From Carallia brachiata (taxonomy: Eukaryota; Streptophyta; Magnoliopsida; Malpighiales; Rhizophoraceae): 64,000 nt of DNA. The notes under the pieces are model-generated. The model was not told the DNA's origin, did not search any database, and was given only the letters and a program-made list of their open reading frames with translations. Where the stretch lies: the NCBI GenBank assembly GCA_021464245.1, contig JADCRB010000004.1, forward strand, positions 1,421,103 through 1,485,102. The letters run 5' to 3'. Positions 22,732 to 34,691 of the stretch are shown here, one piece after another. Position numbers and translations under genes: made by a program. Every line of letters begins with the position of its first letter. Position 1 is the first letter of the stretch.

Positions 22732-23966
22732 ATGGAGCACGGTTATATCTGCAATTTAAGGCCAAGTCGGAAGAGGAAGTTGAAGGAAAAAGATGAAGGA
22801 TCGGTCAGCTTCTCTATGGATGAGCTCCATCAAGACCTTCTTGAAAGGGTTCTTTCCTGGCTACCGACCACCACATTCTTTCGCCTTACTTCAGTGTGCA
22901 AGAGATGGAAATCAGTTGCCCATTCTGCTAGTTTCAAGCTTGCCTGCACCGACGTTCCTGCACGTGATCCATGGTTTTACATGGTTGATCCCAATCTTAA
23001 CCAATCCACCATCTTTGACTCTGCTGAAAGAAGTTGGAAGAAACTCAATTGTCCGCCTCTGCTCCAAGAAAACTCGAACCATAATTACATACCTGTTGCA
23101 GCATCAGGTGGGTTAGTTTGCTTCCGCCACGAATTAGGCAGCTTCCTCATTTGCAATCCTGTCGTGGGGTCCTGTCGCAAACTCCCTCAAGTGCATCCCG
23201 CACTAGAAAATCTATCGCTTCGTGCTATTGCGATGACCTCATGTTCAAAAAACCAGTGCTCCTACAAGCTAGTGTTGGTTGCTGGTGAAACACCAAGGCT
23301 CTCATGCAGAGTCTACCGTTCTGACATCAATTGCTGGGCAGAGGAGTTATTGTTGAAAAGAAAGGCCGACAAGTCTCAGGAATCGGACCCAAATGAAGAC
23401 AGTGCAGTGTACTACCTCAGTAAAGGTGGAAATGTAGTGGCCACTGACATGCAAAGAAGCCCATCTAAGCAATACTCATCGGTTATAGCTATCAAGGACG
23501 GAGAAGAGATTCTCTATTTCCTTAGCTCTTCGGGCACCATTGTGTCTTGCAATCTAACCCAGAAGTGGTTCTCCGAATACCCCAGGTTGTTGCCAGTCTT
23601 TTACGAATATTCCATTGATTTGGTGGAGTGTGGAGGGAGATGCTAGTCGTCGTGTTATCAGAGTTTTGTGAGAGTGCAAGTCTTAGAGTCTGGAGGTTCG
23701 ACGAGGATGTCCGATCCTGGCATCAGATTGCTGTAATGCCCCCTGCAATGTCACACGAGTTTTATGGCAAGAAGGTGGATATAAACTGTGTTGGGGCAGG
23801 CAACCAGATATTTATCTGCCTGAGCTCTGCAGAGTTTTTCTGTTATGTTCTGTGTGATTTGAGGACATGTGAGTGGATCGAATTGCCGAAATGCTTCATG
23901 AATGGTGAAACTGTGGAGTTCATGTCTGCTTTCTCATTTGAGCCAAGGATTGAGGCTTCTGTCTGA
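22732..23966 (+). CDS. F-box protein with a 1 bp frameshift near the C-terminus
   Basis: A single-exon frame starts at 22732 and opens with a basic stretch (PSRKRKLKEK). The F-box is at about residues 28-67 (ELHQDLLERVLSWLP, then LTSVCKRWKSV), the SKP1-binding part of SCF ubiquitin ligases. The rest looks like a kelch/F-box-associated substrate-binding domain and, from memory, resembles Arabidopsis At5g43190, which is about 400 residues.

The first frame stops at 23644-23646, but the homologous protein continues without a gap in another frame from the ATG at 23640 (MLVVVLSEFCESASLRVWRF) to the stop at 23964. One missing base around 23638-23640 explains this; restored length would be about 411. 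No intron fits the junction. As both sides are otherwise intact, a sequence error or a very recent mutation is likelier than an old pseudogene. Substrate unknown. Confidence 0.85.
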
Positions 23967-24686
23967 GATAGTTGTTTGGCAAATGAAACATTGCAATTTT
24001 TTCTTTTTTTTTTTAACCAAATTTCTTATTTCATTTTTTTTGTTGTTAAGAGCTTTCCCTCTTCCTGTCTGTTCTACTTTGTTGTACTTTTCTCTTATAT
24101 TCTTTCGGCCATGCTTTGTTTAATTTAATGAAGGTCCCCATGAAGCTGACAATGGAAAATTGCGGAATTGATTCATTCACTGACTAAACCCCAATAGGGG
24201 TCGCCTTGCTTTTTGTTGCTTTTTTTCTTTTCATTGTCAACTAATGAGGAAAAAGAAGAAAAAGCACGGATTTGTATACAAACCATGGGAAAACAAAGTC
24301 CCAAGAGAATCAAAAGAAATGCAATTTTCCTCAACAAAGATAAAAAGAATTATAAAGGGAATAAAGGGGGGAAAAAAGGAATTGCAATGCTTGAGTTGAA
24401 GATGGAAATATACTTCATTGCGCTGCAGAGTTGCTTCGTGGGCGTCTTCCGCTGGAAACACAGTGCTAATGCCTTTCTTTTTCGTTTATGCCCCTGTTCA
24501 TTTTTTGTTCTTGTCTCTGCCTTTACCATTTTGAGCCGTTTATTCCCAAAACCTGACAGCTTGACAGATCGTGTTCGTTTGTAAATATTGTTTCTTTTTT
24601 TAATAGAGATCTCGACAAAATAAGGTGACTAAAACAAAATTATTTGATATTGTATAAAGTAGTAATGATAATTTAATATATTTTCC

Positions 24687-24719
24687 TTATGTTTATGTTT
24701 ATGTTTATGTTTATGTTTA
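24687..24719. repeat. Hexanucleotide microsatellite (TTATGT)n
   Basis: Five consecutive TTATGT units in the spacer upstream of AIP2. Confidence 0.9.
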
Positions 24720-24905
24720 ATTTGTATTTGAGTTCATTATAATCAATTTAAAAAAATTTATTTAAATTTAATAATATTCAAATAATAAATATTTTATAAA
24801 AGTGATTAAATGTTCTTGACTTCAGCCTACCTGTAATATGAGTTTCATTTAAATTTGAGGTTGAGACACGTTACTACGTGCAAAAATGGTTCAGCTAAGA
24901 CCATT

Positions 24906-24913
24906 CCACGTGG
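24906..24913. promoter_or_regulatory. Palindromic G-box upstream of AIP2
   Basis: CCACGTGG lies about 280 bp before the AIP2 start. A second ACGT core (ttactacgtgca) lies about 30 bp further upstream. ACGT cores with flanking GG/GC are typical abscisic-acid-response elements bound by bZIP factors. Relevance is inferred from position. Confidence 0.5.
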
Positions 24914-25153
24914 TCATCAAAATTTCTATCATCTTATGTGGCGAAACACAATTGGTAGAAGAAAAATCTAAATGAACACCACAATGCAACGGATCCATTC
25001 TCGCACCGCTTTCCGAGTTTTCCTTTCCCCCTTCGCAAGAAAAATACAATGCAATTCCCAAATAAATTCATAATCCCAAAACCGAAAAACCCATAACAGA
25101 AAGCAAGTTCACAAACAGGAGAAAAAGGGGAAAGCAGAAGCAATTGTTAAAAA

Positions 25154-25160
<7 letters not shown>

Positions 25161-25186
<26 letters not shown>
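25161..25186. repeat. (GA)n microsatellite at the AIP2 start
   Basis: Thirteen GA units end 2 bp before the ATG, so they lie in the 5' UTR or core promoter. Such tracts can bind GAGA-binding (BPC) factors. Confidence 0.9.
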
Positions 25187-25187
25187 A

Positions 25188-26706
25188 ATGGAGAGGGAGG
25201 AAGGATTGAAGAGAGAGTTGGAGGAATTGCAGAAACAGCTGCGGAAAAAGGAGAAATTCGAGGACGCAGTCGCTTCTCTCAAATCCATTCTCATTCAAAA
25301 CTACCCCTTGGCCTCCCCTTCTCTTCGCAAATCTGTAAGTTCAAATTCAAGCCAAAAAGCTTTCGTCTTTATAATTTGATCTTTATCAATGTTTAATTAT
25401 TATGATTGAATATGATTAATCAAATCTTGTTGTGGGGTGGGTCAGATATACTCAGCTGTTTGCCGGGTTGCAACTATTCTGAAGACCAGATACACGGCTC
25501 CGGGCTTCTGGCTTGCCGGATTACGGCTGTTTGAGGAAGCAGAGCCGCTGACCCATGATTCTTCTGAGAAGGAGCACCTCAGGAATTGCATTGCTGAGGC
25601 TAAGGAAATTCTGCATGTTCAGGACTATCCCACTCTTGATGTTTCTGATTCTGACACTAGAGGAGGTTGAATTCTTTTTAGTAATTAACACCCTTTTTAT
25701 CTTTGTTGGGTATTAAAATCTTTGTTGAGGAATCTAGTTTCTGATTTTTGTTGTTGCTGTTGTTGTTGTGGATTTTAGGGTATCTTTTTGAGGGGCACCT
25801 GACAGTGGATCCTGAGCCACCATTGCCTCCATGGTTGGTGCAGTCGAACCTCCTGAATTCTTTTGGCTCTATTTTGGCTGCCGGATCTTCTAGGAGGGAA
25901 GGTGACGAATTCGACCCTGAGTTAGCAGCAAGAGCCACCAGTCAGCTTGAAGAGATTATAAACAACTTGGATAACATCAATCCGGAGGTAATTATTTAAC
26001 CTTCATGGTTCTCGTTATGCACGCATTGGAAAAAAGAAAGAACCCCACTTTGTGTAATGAAAGAAATAGTGTTGTTTTGTGGTGTTTTCTTCTTTTGCTA
26101 GTCTACTTGCTGTCTAACTGCTATTATAAGTAAAGGTGGTTCATAAATGAAATATGTCTTTTGGTAAAGGAGTTGATATCATTTGTGGAGGACAATGCCG
26201 GAGCAAAAAAAGCACCTCCTGCCAGTAAAGAGGTTGTTGCAAATCTTCCCATAATTACTCTGACAGAGGAATTGCTGGCTAGACTTGGTCAAGATCCTGA
26301 GTGTGCAATTTGTAAGGAAATTTTGGTTGTTGAAGACAAGATGCAAGAGTTGCCTTGCAAGCACACGTTTCACCCTCCATGCCTTAAGCCATGGCTGGTA
26401 AGAATCCTGAACTAGTTTCAAATGATGATTATGATGAAAGCTGGTTGCTGTTTTAATGTTTTACCGAATATCTTCAAATCTGTGTAACAAAGTTCCAAAT
26501 TACAAGAAAAATGTGATGAATTTACATGTTGCTGATGCTATCCATTTGTCTGACAGGATGAGAACAATTCCTGTCCTATTTGCCGACATGAGCTGCGAAC
26601 TGATGATCATGCATATGAGAGCTGGAAAGAGCGGGAAAAGGAGGCCGAAGAAGAGAGGAAAGGCGCTGCAAATGCTGTACGTGGTGGGGAGTACATGTAT
26701 GTCTAG
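25188..26706 (+). CDS. AIP2: RING-H2 E3 ubiquitin ligase AIP2 (ABI3-interacting protein 2)
   Basis: Five exons: 25188-25334, 25446-25665, 25779-25987, 26170-26397 and 26557-26706, giving 317 residues (Arabidopsis AIP2, from memory, about 310). An N-terminal charged coiled-coil-like segment (RELEELQKQLRKKEKFEDA) leads into conserved AIP2 blocks: VCRVATILKTRYTAPGFWLAG and YLFEGHLTVD.

The RING-H2 finger is at 237-277: CAIC, then PCKHTFHPPC, then CPIC, with all eight zinc ligands present. The C-terminus is WKEREKEAEEERKGA followed by RGGEYMYV. AIP2 ubiquitinates the seed transcription factor ABI3 and so dampens abscisic-acid signalling; that role is inferred from orthology. The start is the first ATG, directly after a (GA)n tract. 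A G-box lies upstream. Nothing looks broken. Confidence 0.95.
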
Positions 26707-28622
26707 ATGTAAGTGAATCAATGGGATTGCGTCCATGCCCAGTTGTATTTTCGTTTCAGTACACATGAATACAAGTTTACGAATAAATATAAAGTTTGTT
26801 GAGTGCTGCTGCTGGAACCATCTCTTGCCTATAACTGCCTTAAGGCAGCTTGTGTAGTTTAATCCTTGCTCTTCACTTTGGTATTAATCAATTGAAAAGG
26901 AGTTAACTTGAATAGCAGCTATTTTGTTGTATAATCTTTGCCTTTCGTTCGGGCATAACTACCGGAGAGTTAAACCAAGAATTCAGATTCTGTCCATTTA
27001 TCTGATGAAATTGAGCTTGATTTTGTGGCCCTGGTGATTCATGCAATGCGATTGCAGATCATTCGGCACATTTCTGGTGCAATTTAAGCTATTTACTTTG
27101 ATTTTGAAAAGGCGTATTTAATATCAAAAAAGGCTTTAGCAACCGTGCAAGGCTCACTCAAGGATATAGGTATCTTAACAGAATGAATCACTACTTGAGT
27201 AATTAAGTCGGTCTGTAGCGTCTAGATGGTTTCGTAGAACATTTTCAGAGCTGTTTTGACTTGACTGGTAAATTACGGTCCAAGAGTTGTACGCTTCTTC
27301 GGAGCTTGACTGCTGATAGGTTGTGTTCTAGGTTTCTCTTGAGTGTGAACTGGCAAGGTATATGATGAACCATACGTTCCTGCAGCTCTTTGAAACTTTG
27401 GAAACCTTTAAGGCGAAAGATTGGTTTTATGCGGTTGCATATTTTTTTTCCCATATTAACATGAAGAAATTTCGTTTATTTAATTATCAAATGGGTACAA
27501 GCAAATGGACTCTCGTAATAATGACACTCCAACATTTGAAGAGTTCCTTCAACAGTGTTTTTGGTGCAACATTGTTGTTTACTGAACGGGCCGAAACACA
27601 GCTGTATGATATAATATATGAACTCGTTTTTGGGCAAAGCAATTGTATTGTTAAAGTATGATATAATATATGAACTCCTTTTTGGGCAAAGCAATTGCAT
27701 TGTTAAAGTCCAATTAAAGAAAAAGAAGTGCTTGGATTTTGCAGAAGTTGTGAACGATTACAGCAAAGGGACTATTTTCATTCGTGCAAATAAGTTGTCC
27801 AAAGTATGAATTTCTTCTTCGGGGTAAATAAGAAAGACACTTTAATAGAAATCCTCATGTTGTAGCAGCTAGTATAAAGGAGCTCAATCTCATTGATATT
27901 GAGATCATATTTAATACTGAATGTCTTAAATTTAAATTAATTTAAATTTTAATTAGTCAATTAATTAAAAAAAAAATTACTATGAGAATCATTTTTTTTA
28001 AACACAGAGTTGCGATGCCTTTTAATGTGATTTTGGGGTACAACTTTTGCTTTCTCATTTCATCTACAAGAATCATTGTTTTTGTTTTTTTGGATGGTGA
28101 TAGTTACAGCATACACTGTGGTAGACAATATGTTGTAAATTCAACCTTATTATTTGATCTTGAGGAAATTTAAACTTTAACCACATGAATAGAAGTCCAA
28201 ATACTTTACCAATCTAACTACACACATGAATGGTGGTCACGAGAATCATTGTTAGCACCACATTGGATACCACTCACAACAGTTGAGATTCCAGCATGTT
28301 TTTTTTTTAATTTTTTTATTTGGTTTACTGGGATCCCAGAATGTTGTGGGCAACATTTCTTCTTTTTTTTTTTGGGCAACATTTCTAAACTTCACAGTTA
28401 GCGGCCTGAACCCAATGGGCCTGCACATTTCCGTGCCAGAGTAGTAATCAGTCCGGGGGAAAAACCCAAAAGCTGAATCGTGGCGGAACCATTAACGCAC
28501 ATTGAGTACTGCCTTACCTTCCCCACAATTTCATTTTTTTTTTTTAATTTAATCATATTATTCTGCACATTACCAACCATCGAGCTTGGTCATCAAGAAT
28601 TCGCCTGGAATACTGTTTGGTT
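26707..28622. other. Spacer between AIP2 and the DUF1350 gene
   Basis: Contains the probable AIP2 3' UTR and AT-rich DNA. Short open frames at 27245-27810 share a tandem duplication and have no family features. Confidence 0.6.
27604..27707. repeat. 52 bp tandem duplication
   Basis: Two adjacent copies, each starting gtatgatataatatatgaac and containing 'tttttgggcaaagcaatt', with only two differences. Confidence 0.95.
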
Positions 28623-31600
28623 ATGGAATCGGCCGCCTTCTCGTTAATTAGTTCGACTTCTTCATATGGGTCAAACCCAAAGATTGGTTCTTTCAAGTTC
28701 CAAGCTCATCACTTTCCTTTGTGGCTTCCTAAACTTCCTGATAAAATTGCAAGGAGTTCATCTTCCAAAATGGCTGCAAATGGGTATTCTTTGGGTAGAG
28801 CCACAAGTCTCAGTACCTTTAGATATAGTAGTAGCAATAACAATAATGTTAATAACAATAACAACAACAAGAGGATGTACAAGAGAATTGACTCTTGTTT
28901 GGTGATACCGCCAGCCAACCGCAAAAAGCCACATGCAATCATCAAGTTCCTTGGGGGCGCCTTCATTGGAGCCATCCCTGAAGTCACCTACAGGTTACCC
29001 CACTTCTTTAAATTCTCTATTTTTTCTTTTTTTTTTTTTTTTTAAAAAAAATTCTCTTATTTTTCTGTCATTGTTTCAGCTACTTCATTGAGTTGTTGGC
29101 AAAGGAGGGGTTTCTTGTCATTTCAGTGCCTTATAATGTAACATTTGATCATGAACAAGCTGCTAGTCAAGTGTATGAGAGGTTCAATTCTTGTTTGGAC
29201 TTGTTACTGACATCTGGGCTGCCTGAAGCCAATGTAACTGCTGCCCAGATCGCTGGCCTTCCTCTTTTTTCTGTTGGTCATAGGTGAGTTCGATTTCTTA
29301 TGATCACCTTCACCCCTTGTTTTTCAACAGTAACAATGCTATTTTTTTGTGTGGTTATAAATGTCTGGGAATGGTAGTTTTGCTGATTAACGTGTCTGTC
29401 TTGTTTTATACGGATGTTGCAGCAATGGCGCGCTGCTCCAAGTTCTTACCGGAAGTTATTTCTGCGACAAGATACCAAAGGTTTGTTACCTTTTTGTTCC
29501 ATTGGTTCTTGGAAATTTTCTGGTCCTAAAATTAGTTGGGTGGAAAATGGGTGGATTTTGAACTTTATATTAGGATGAAGATTGAAACTTTTTACGTCAT
29601 TTTGAGTTTATGAAATAATTTTAACCAATCTTTGGAAATGTAACAAAGGGTACTATCTCTTGTGGAAGGCTAATGCCATAATCTCATTCAACAACAGGCC
29701 TGCTACAGAAGCGGTACCATACTTTGAACAGGTAAATGTGCTTGTTCCTTAGTGTTCAATTCTTCATTTTCCTTGAGTTGAATGACTGCTTTTCGATTGA
29801 CAGATGTCTTAGAAAATTGGATGCACTTGTTATTTAGGCCTTTCTATTTATATATGTGCTTTAATTTTGGAATGGACTAAACATGGATACATTCCTTTCC
29901 TTCTGTCATCTTGTGGATGAGCTGAATTATCAGCCTCTCATTTTGTCTTCTTGTTCTTCTTCTTTGGAATGGACTAGAGGAAAAAATACTTGGAATGTTA
30001 AAAGAAAATGAAGTATGTGCTAGCTTTCCACCAAAGAGTTTAAGTATATAACTCAAATTCTTTACTGTATATTGTCACAGTGACCAGTTCTTTGTAACTA
30101 AAGGAATATAGATTTGGGCTAGCCTTTAACTTTTTTAGTTCCGGATATGTGGGAGAATAAAATAAGAGCACGGTTATATCCCTGTGAGCATTTAGTCATA
30201 ACTGGACAATCTTTAGGAGATCATAAAAGCTTTACCTCTTTGTTGTAAGATGATTACTTGCTAAGCTTACCTGATTTCCCAAATTAATATTGGGGGTTCA
30301 ATTTTCCGATGCTATCTTGCAGTTCGGTCCACTAGTTAATCAAATGATGCCAATTGTGGAAGCATCTCCAATGTATTCACTGGCTAGGACTGCATCAGGT
30401 AAATATAATATAAACACTGGTTCTTGCAGTTTTGCTTCTGCAGACTTGGACTTTGATTGTAGATATTTAGACTTGTCAGTTCAAGGCAAAAAATTTTGCT
30501 TTACATGGTTTAGTGATCCTGCCCATTTTGATTATGTTTATTTTGTTTCAATTTTGTTAGAATGCATATTTCACTTGAATAGACAAGTTAGCATCAGAAC
30601 TTTTTTGGAGAGGGATGTGGGCACTTGATGAAACTGATCACAATGATACGGAACAGGAGACAACATGTTCACATGCACCCTTCATAATTCCAATGATTGT
30701 ATATTAATCATCTTTGGAGTGTAATAAGTGAAACCCATTAATTATCCTTGCCCCAATCCATGTTGTTGAATGTTTTTCTGGTTCCATACCCGTGTTCCTT
30801 AATTCCGTTGTTTACAGTCATCTTATTTAAATTTGGCACTTGCACTGCTCAGCATTTAGTGGTAGTAACATCTGATTCTAATTGAAATATAAATTAGAAA
30901 TATTCAAAGCAATGTGATTGCCAAGTTGCTGTTTAGAATCGAAATGAAAATTTCAAACTAAAAAGCCAATGTCTTTGAAAGCGGTTGTCTAAATGCCTAC
31001 AATTCACTAAAACAATGAAACGCAGAAACTGTTGTTTATCAGGAGGAGAGTAATCGTTTGAATGTAATGATGACTCTTCATACTTGTTATAATATATGAA
31101 ACATTTTGCCATAACAATTACTCTTGTAGGAAACAGCAATGCTACTCCTACATGTAAGAAACTAAACACGAATTAAAATTTCTCAGAAAAAAGATAGCCA
31201 ACAAATAGTTAATAGATTTAAAATGGGATAAGCATTTTTTTAGTCCTAAACCTTTAGGTTTTTTTACGTTTGAGTCCTAAACCTTTTTGATATTTCATTT
31301 GAGTCCTAAACCTTTTGATTTTCTACCAAATCAGTCCCTCTGTTTAACAAAAGTGATCAATTTATTAAAAAATAATTTTAACTTTACAAAAAATTATTTA
31401 AAAAAGATTAAATATATGCATTAAATGTCTTTTCTATAAAAAAATATGCATGTTGTCTATTTAATTCGTATATTTTTTGATTAAAAAAATATTTAATATG
31501 CATATTTTGTTGATGAAAAAAATATTTAACTCATGTATTTAAGCTTTTTTAAATGATTTTTATTAAATTAAACTCACTTATTAATAGATTGACTACTTTT

Positions 31601-33399
31601 CGTAACTTAAAGGACTGATATAGTAAAAAATTAAAAGATTTAGGACTCAAATGAAATGTTAAAAAGGTTTAGGACTCAAACGTAAAAAAACCTAAAGGTT
31701 TAGGACCCCAAAAATGCTTATCCCGATCTAAAATTTGGGCAAAATTTTGCAATTTAGAAATTGAGAAAATAGATCGTATTATGAAGTTTTCTTCACGTCT
31801 TGTTCTATTCATCTTAATTGTCCAATGCCAGTTTGTATGTCATATTGCTCTCTGAATTTTGAACTGTGCATTGCTTTTCTACAAAATCTGTACGTGGAAG
31901 AATTGTCATGCAATGAGATTGATGCTGCTAATTCCATGGTGATAATACGTAGGAAATGCGTGGAAAGTGCTACTTGATACGGCTGGATCAATGATACCAG
32001 GCAGTGATCAGGAAACCCTCATTTCACTGAACAAATTTGTTGACCAATTGCCCTCAGTAATCAACCAGGTAGGGATTATCATGTTGACTTTTGTGATTCA
32101 ACACATCTCATTGAAACAATAAACAAGTGCTTGATGAAACCATTAAATATATGTCCGCTGGATGAAGTATCTGGGATAAGAATTTTTATAATTTAGGATT
32201 TTTTTTTTGATATTTTTGTGCTTGTGACAATCCCTGTGTATCTGATAACTATTAAGTTAGTTATCTACTTAGGAGATTTTATTTGATAATGTCTTTATTC
32301 TTTCCTAAAGTTTAATTACATAGTTGTATAAATTGGAATATTGCTTATGTAACTGAGGGCTTTTGATGAATGGATTGATTCCGAGCCTGAGACCCATCAG
32401 CTGCTGATGTCTTTCTCTTCTCTTTATGACTGCTGTTCTTATAACTCTGTGATGGGTGCGGATTCTCATAGTGCATTTACAAGTGCCGATTCTTGTAGTT
32501 ATTCCTTTCTTATCAGTTTTTCTGTCCTGCATACATCATATCCTCTATGTATGCATTTGGTTTATAATTGATTCTGCACTAATGGTTTGTTTGCACAAAT
32601 TCATGAAGATTTGTTTAGTGTAATAAAAAAAAAAAAAAAAGTGTAATGACAGTAGTTGATAATTCATGTGCAATAAAATATCTCACGTTCAAATAATTTT
32701 TGTCTGACTTTTGATTTTTTCTTTTTTCTCTGTTACTTCATCTATTGCTGTTTAACCTATCAATTTGATTAAAAGTTCGGGTGGTACTCTTCTGGATTCT
32801 AACTATGGTTATAACCTGATGCCGCTTTGGTTAGGTTACAGAAGGAGTATCGGAGTTCAAGCCAACACCATCTGAAAACCGTGATCGTTGCAGGAGCTCA
32901 TATAATGTCCCACGCACACTTTTGGTACGTATTTGATGTCCTGTGTAGTCTAGGATTCATATGAAATGGGTACCCTTGATATTAATTCTGGCACCACGTA
33001 TTGCTTGATAGGTGAAGTTCAATTTTGACGCCATTGATGAAACAGACTCCCTTGAAGAGGCGTTAAGACCTCGTGTTGAATCTATAGGCGGCACATTGGA
33101 AAAGCTTGAGCTAAGCGGGAACCACATCACACCATGCATACAGGTAAATGGCACACACCTTCTTTGTTCCTGGCTAAGTGACTGCTATACTTACGGACAT
33201 GCTGCTCGCCAACTTTATCGCGGTGATTATCACTAACATAATTGATTTGTTTTCTGTTGCTTAGGAACCAAAATGGCAAGTAGGTGTTGTTTACACTCCT
33301 GCAGATGCCATTGCCCAAGGCTTCAAGACTCTTGCCCTCAATGAGATCAGAGTCCTTTCCAGGACCATCGGCGACTGGTTCAGACGTTTTGAGTATTAA
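28623..33399 (+). CDS. DUF1350 alpha/beta-hydrolase-like protein, probably chloroplastic
   Basis: Nine exons: 28623-28993, 29080-29283, 29423-29480, 29669-29731, 30323-30398, 31953-32068, 32835-32924, 33012-33143 and 33265-33399, giving 414 residues with every junction in phase. The N-terminal ~100 residues are Ser-rich and basic with an Asn run, suggesting a plastid transit peptide.

The conserved part begins HAIIKFLGGAFIGAIPEVTY. A nucleophile elbow GHSNG (Ser about 192) matches the GXSXG rule of alpha/beta hydrolases. ISFNNRPATEAVPYFEQFGP and the C-terminal VVYTPADAIAQGF are other family-like blocks. DUF1350 occurs in cyanobacteria and plants; substrate and role are unknown to me. Intron 5 carries a 500 bp MITE. 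Genes of this family lie near FAX2 in Arabidopsis as I remember it. Confidence 0.9.
31225..31724. mobile_element. 500 bp Mutator-like MITE in an intron
   Basis: The left end gggataagcatttttttagt is mirrored by the right end ggaccccaaaaatgcttatccc. The inverted arms extend about 100 bp, with repeated 'gtcctaaacctt' blocks. It is bordered by gatttaaaat (31215-31224) and gatctaaaat (31725-31734), a 10 bp target duplication with one mismatch. A 9-11 bp duplication is characteristic of Mutator-like elements. No coding capacity. It lies in intron 5 of the DUF1350 gene. Confidence 0.92.
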
Positions 33400-34691
33400 A
33401 GTGTTAGCAAATAAGGGTTTGTTCCATATTCCAGGCTCCAGCGCTGACCCTTTCACCAAGAAAAGAACTTATGCCTTACATGGTTCTTACAGGTGGAGAT
33501 GGGATTGGAGTTTATGCAGGCATTGTCCAGTTATGATAATTTTTTACGGCCACTGCTGATTGCTGTCACATGATTTTCTAGTCTTCTGCTAGTCCTCATA
33601 GTTTGCTTTGATTACGATAAGGGTCTTGGACTTCCAGTACAAAGAATCAATCTATGTCTCTCCCTTACAAGCCCAGAATTTGATTTGCATATCCCCGGTG
33701 GTCTATCAATGTGACATTATGTTTTACAAGATGCACACTGAAATGTAAGTAAGACTAAAGGGAAGTTTTAACTTTTTTTTTTTAATTTGAACTTTAAAAA
33801 AGGGGCATTGTGGAGATATATGCCATTGCTTGGTGGACTCGGGTCATATCACCCGTTGACCTCATGATTCATCCTCTCGTAGAAAACCTTTTCTATGGAG
33901 GAGACAATAGCAATAGCTTGAAGCGTAGCAGTGTGTTTGCAGGACTACTAACTCCGACCTGCCTGTTCTAGTCAAATGCTCATTTTAGATTTCTTTTGGT
34001 CTGACATTCACATTGTGGACGGCAAACTTGCACGTGCTGCATATCACTTTGTTATGTCAGTGCAGTTTCGATAATTTTCGGCTTCCGGAATGAATTTGTA
34101 CTGAACATTCTAATGGCAGCAGCATCTATGATTGAGTAACAGTAGTGATAGTGCGGCGATTAGAAGAACATTGGAAGGCAAAATTTGGCAAGAGTAGTAA
34201 GATGTATGGCTGCAGATGGCTGCCGTGCACACATGATTAAAGGCAAGAAAACAGTCATAAACATCCAAGAAATTACTTGTTAAAAATCCACTTTTGCTAA
34301 TTGCTTGATGGTTGATGCTGCGTTGCAATGTTGAGGCAAGTTTATGGTGGATGCACATGAGAAACTTATAGTAGGAAATTTGCCTGATTGCCAGGAAAGT
34401 TGGTAAATATTTCCTCTTAGCTCTGGAAAACATCTAAGATGCTTTCAACTTTGTTTTGATATTCTTGGAAAACAATTATTCCTTTTCCTCACTTTTAACC
34501 TGAAACAAAGAATGCCATTTTCAAAATAATTGCAAGATTTTCCTAGTGGATTTTGTGATAACAACCGAGATAAGAGTCTTTCTTAGTTCTTTGTGTGTGC
34601 GTGTGTGGTTTTTTTTTTTTTTTTTTCTTGGGATAAATTATTCTGACATGGCTCTTCAATCTTCATGCATGGGAAGCCTTGTCTTTGAACT
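33400..34691. other. Spacer between DUF1350 and ACP genes (convergent)
   Basis: Contains the 3' ends of two convergent genes. No further gene; short frames (34110-34433 minus) lack family features. Confidence 0.6.

Larger units (their letters stand above)
23967..25160. other. Spacer between the F-box gene and AIP2
   Basis: It holds the probable F-box 3' UTR and the AIP2 promoter. A short purine-rich open frame (24213-24584) has no family features. Confidence 0.55.

Noticed and set aside
23630..23650. Programmed frameshift or short intron in the F-box gene
   Set aside because: No slippery site or pseudoknot noticed, no GT..AG pair that fits, and plant F-box genes do not use programmed frameshifting.
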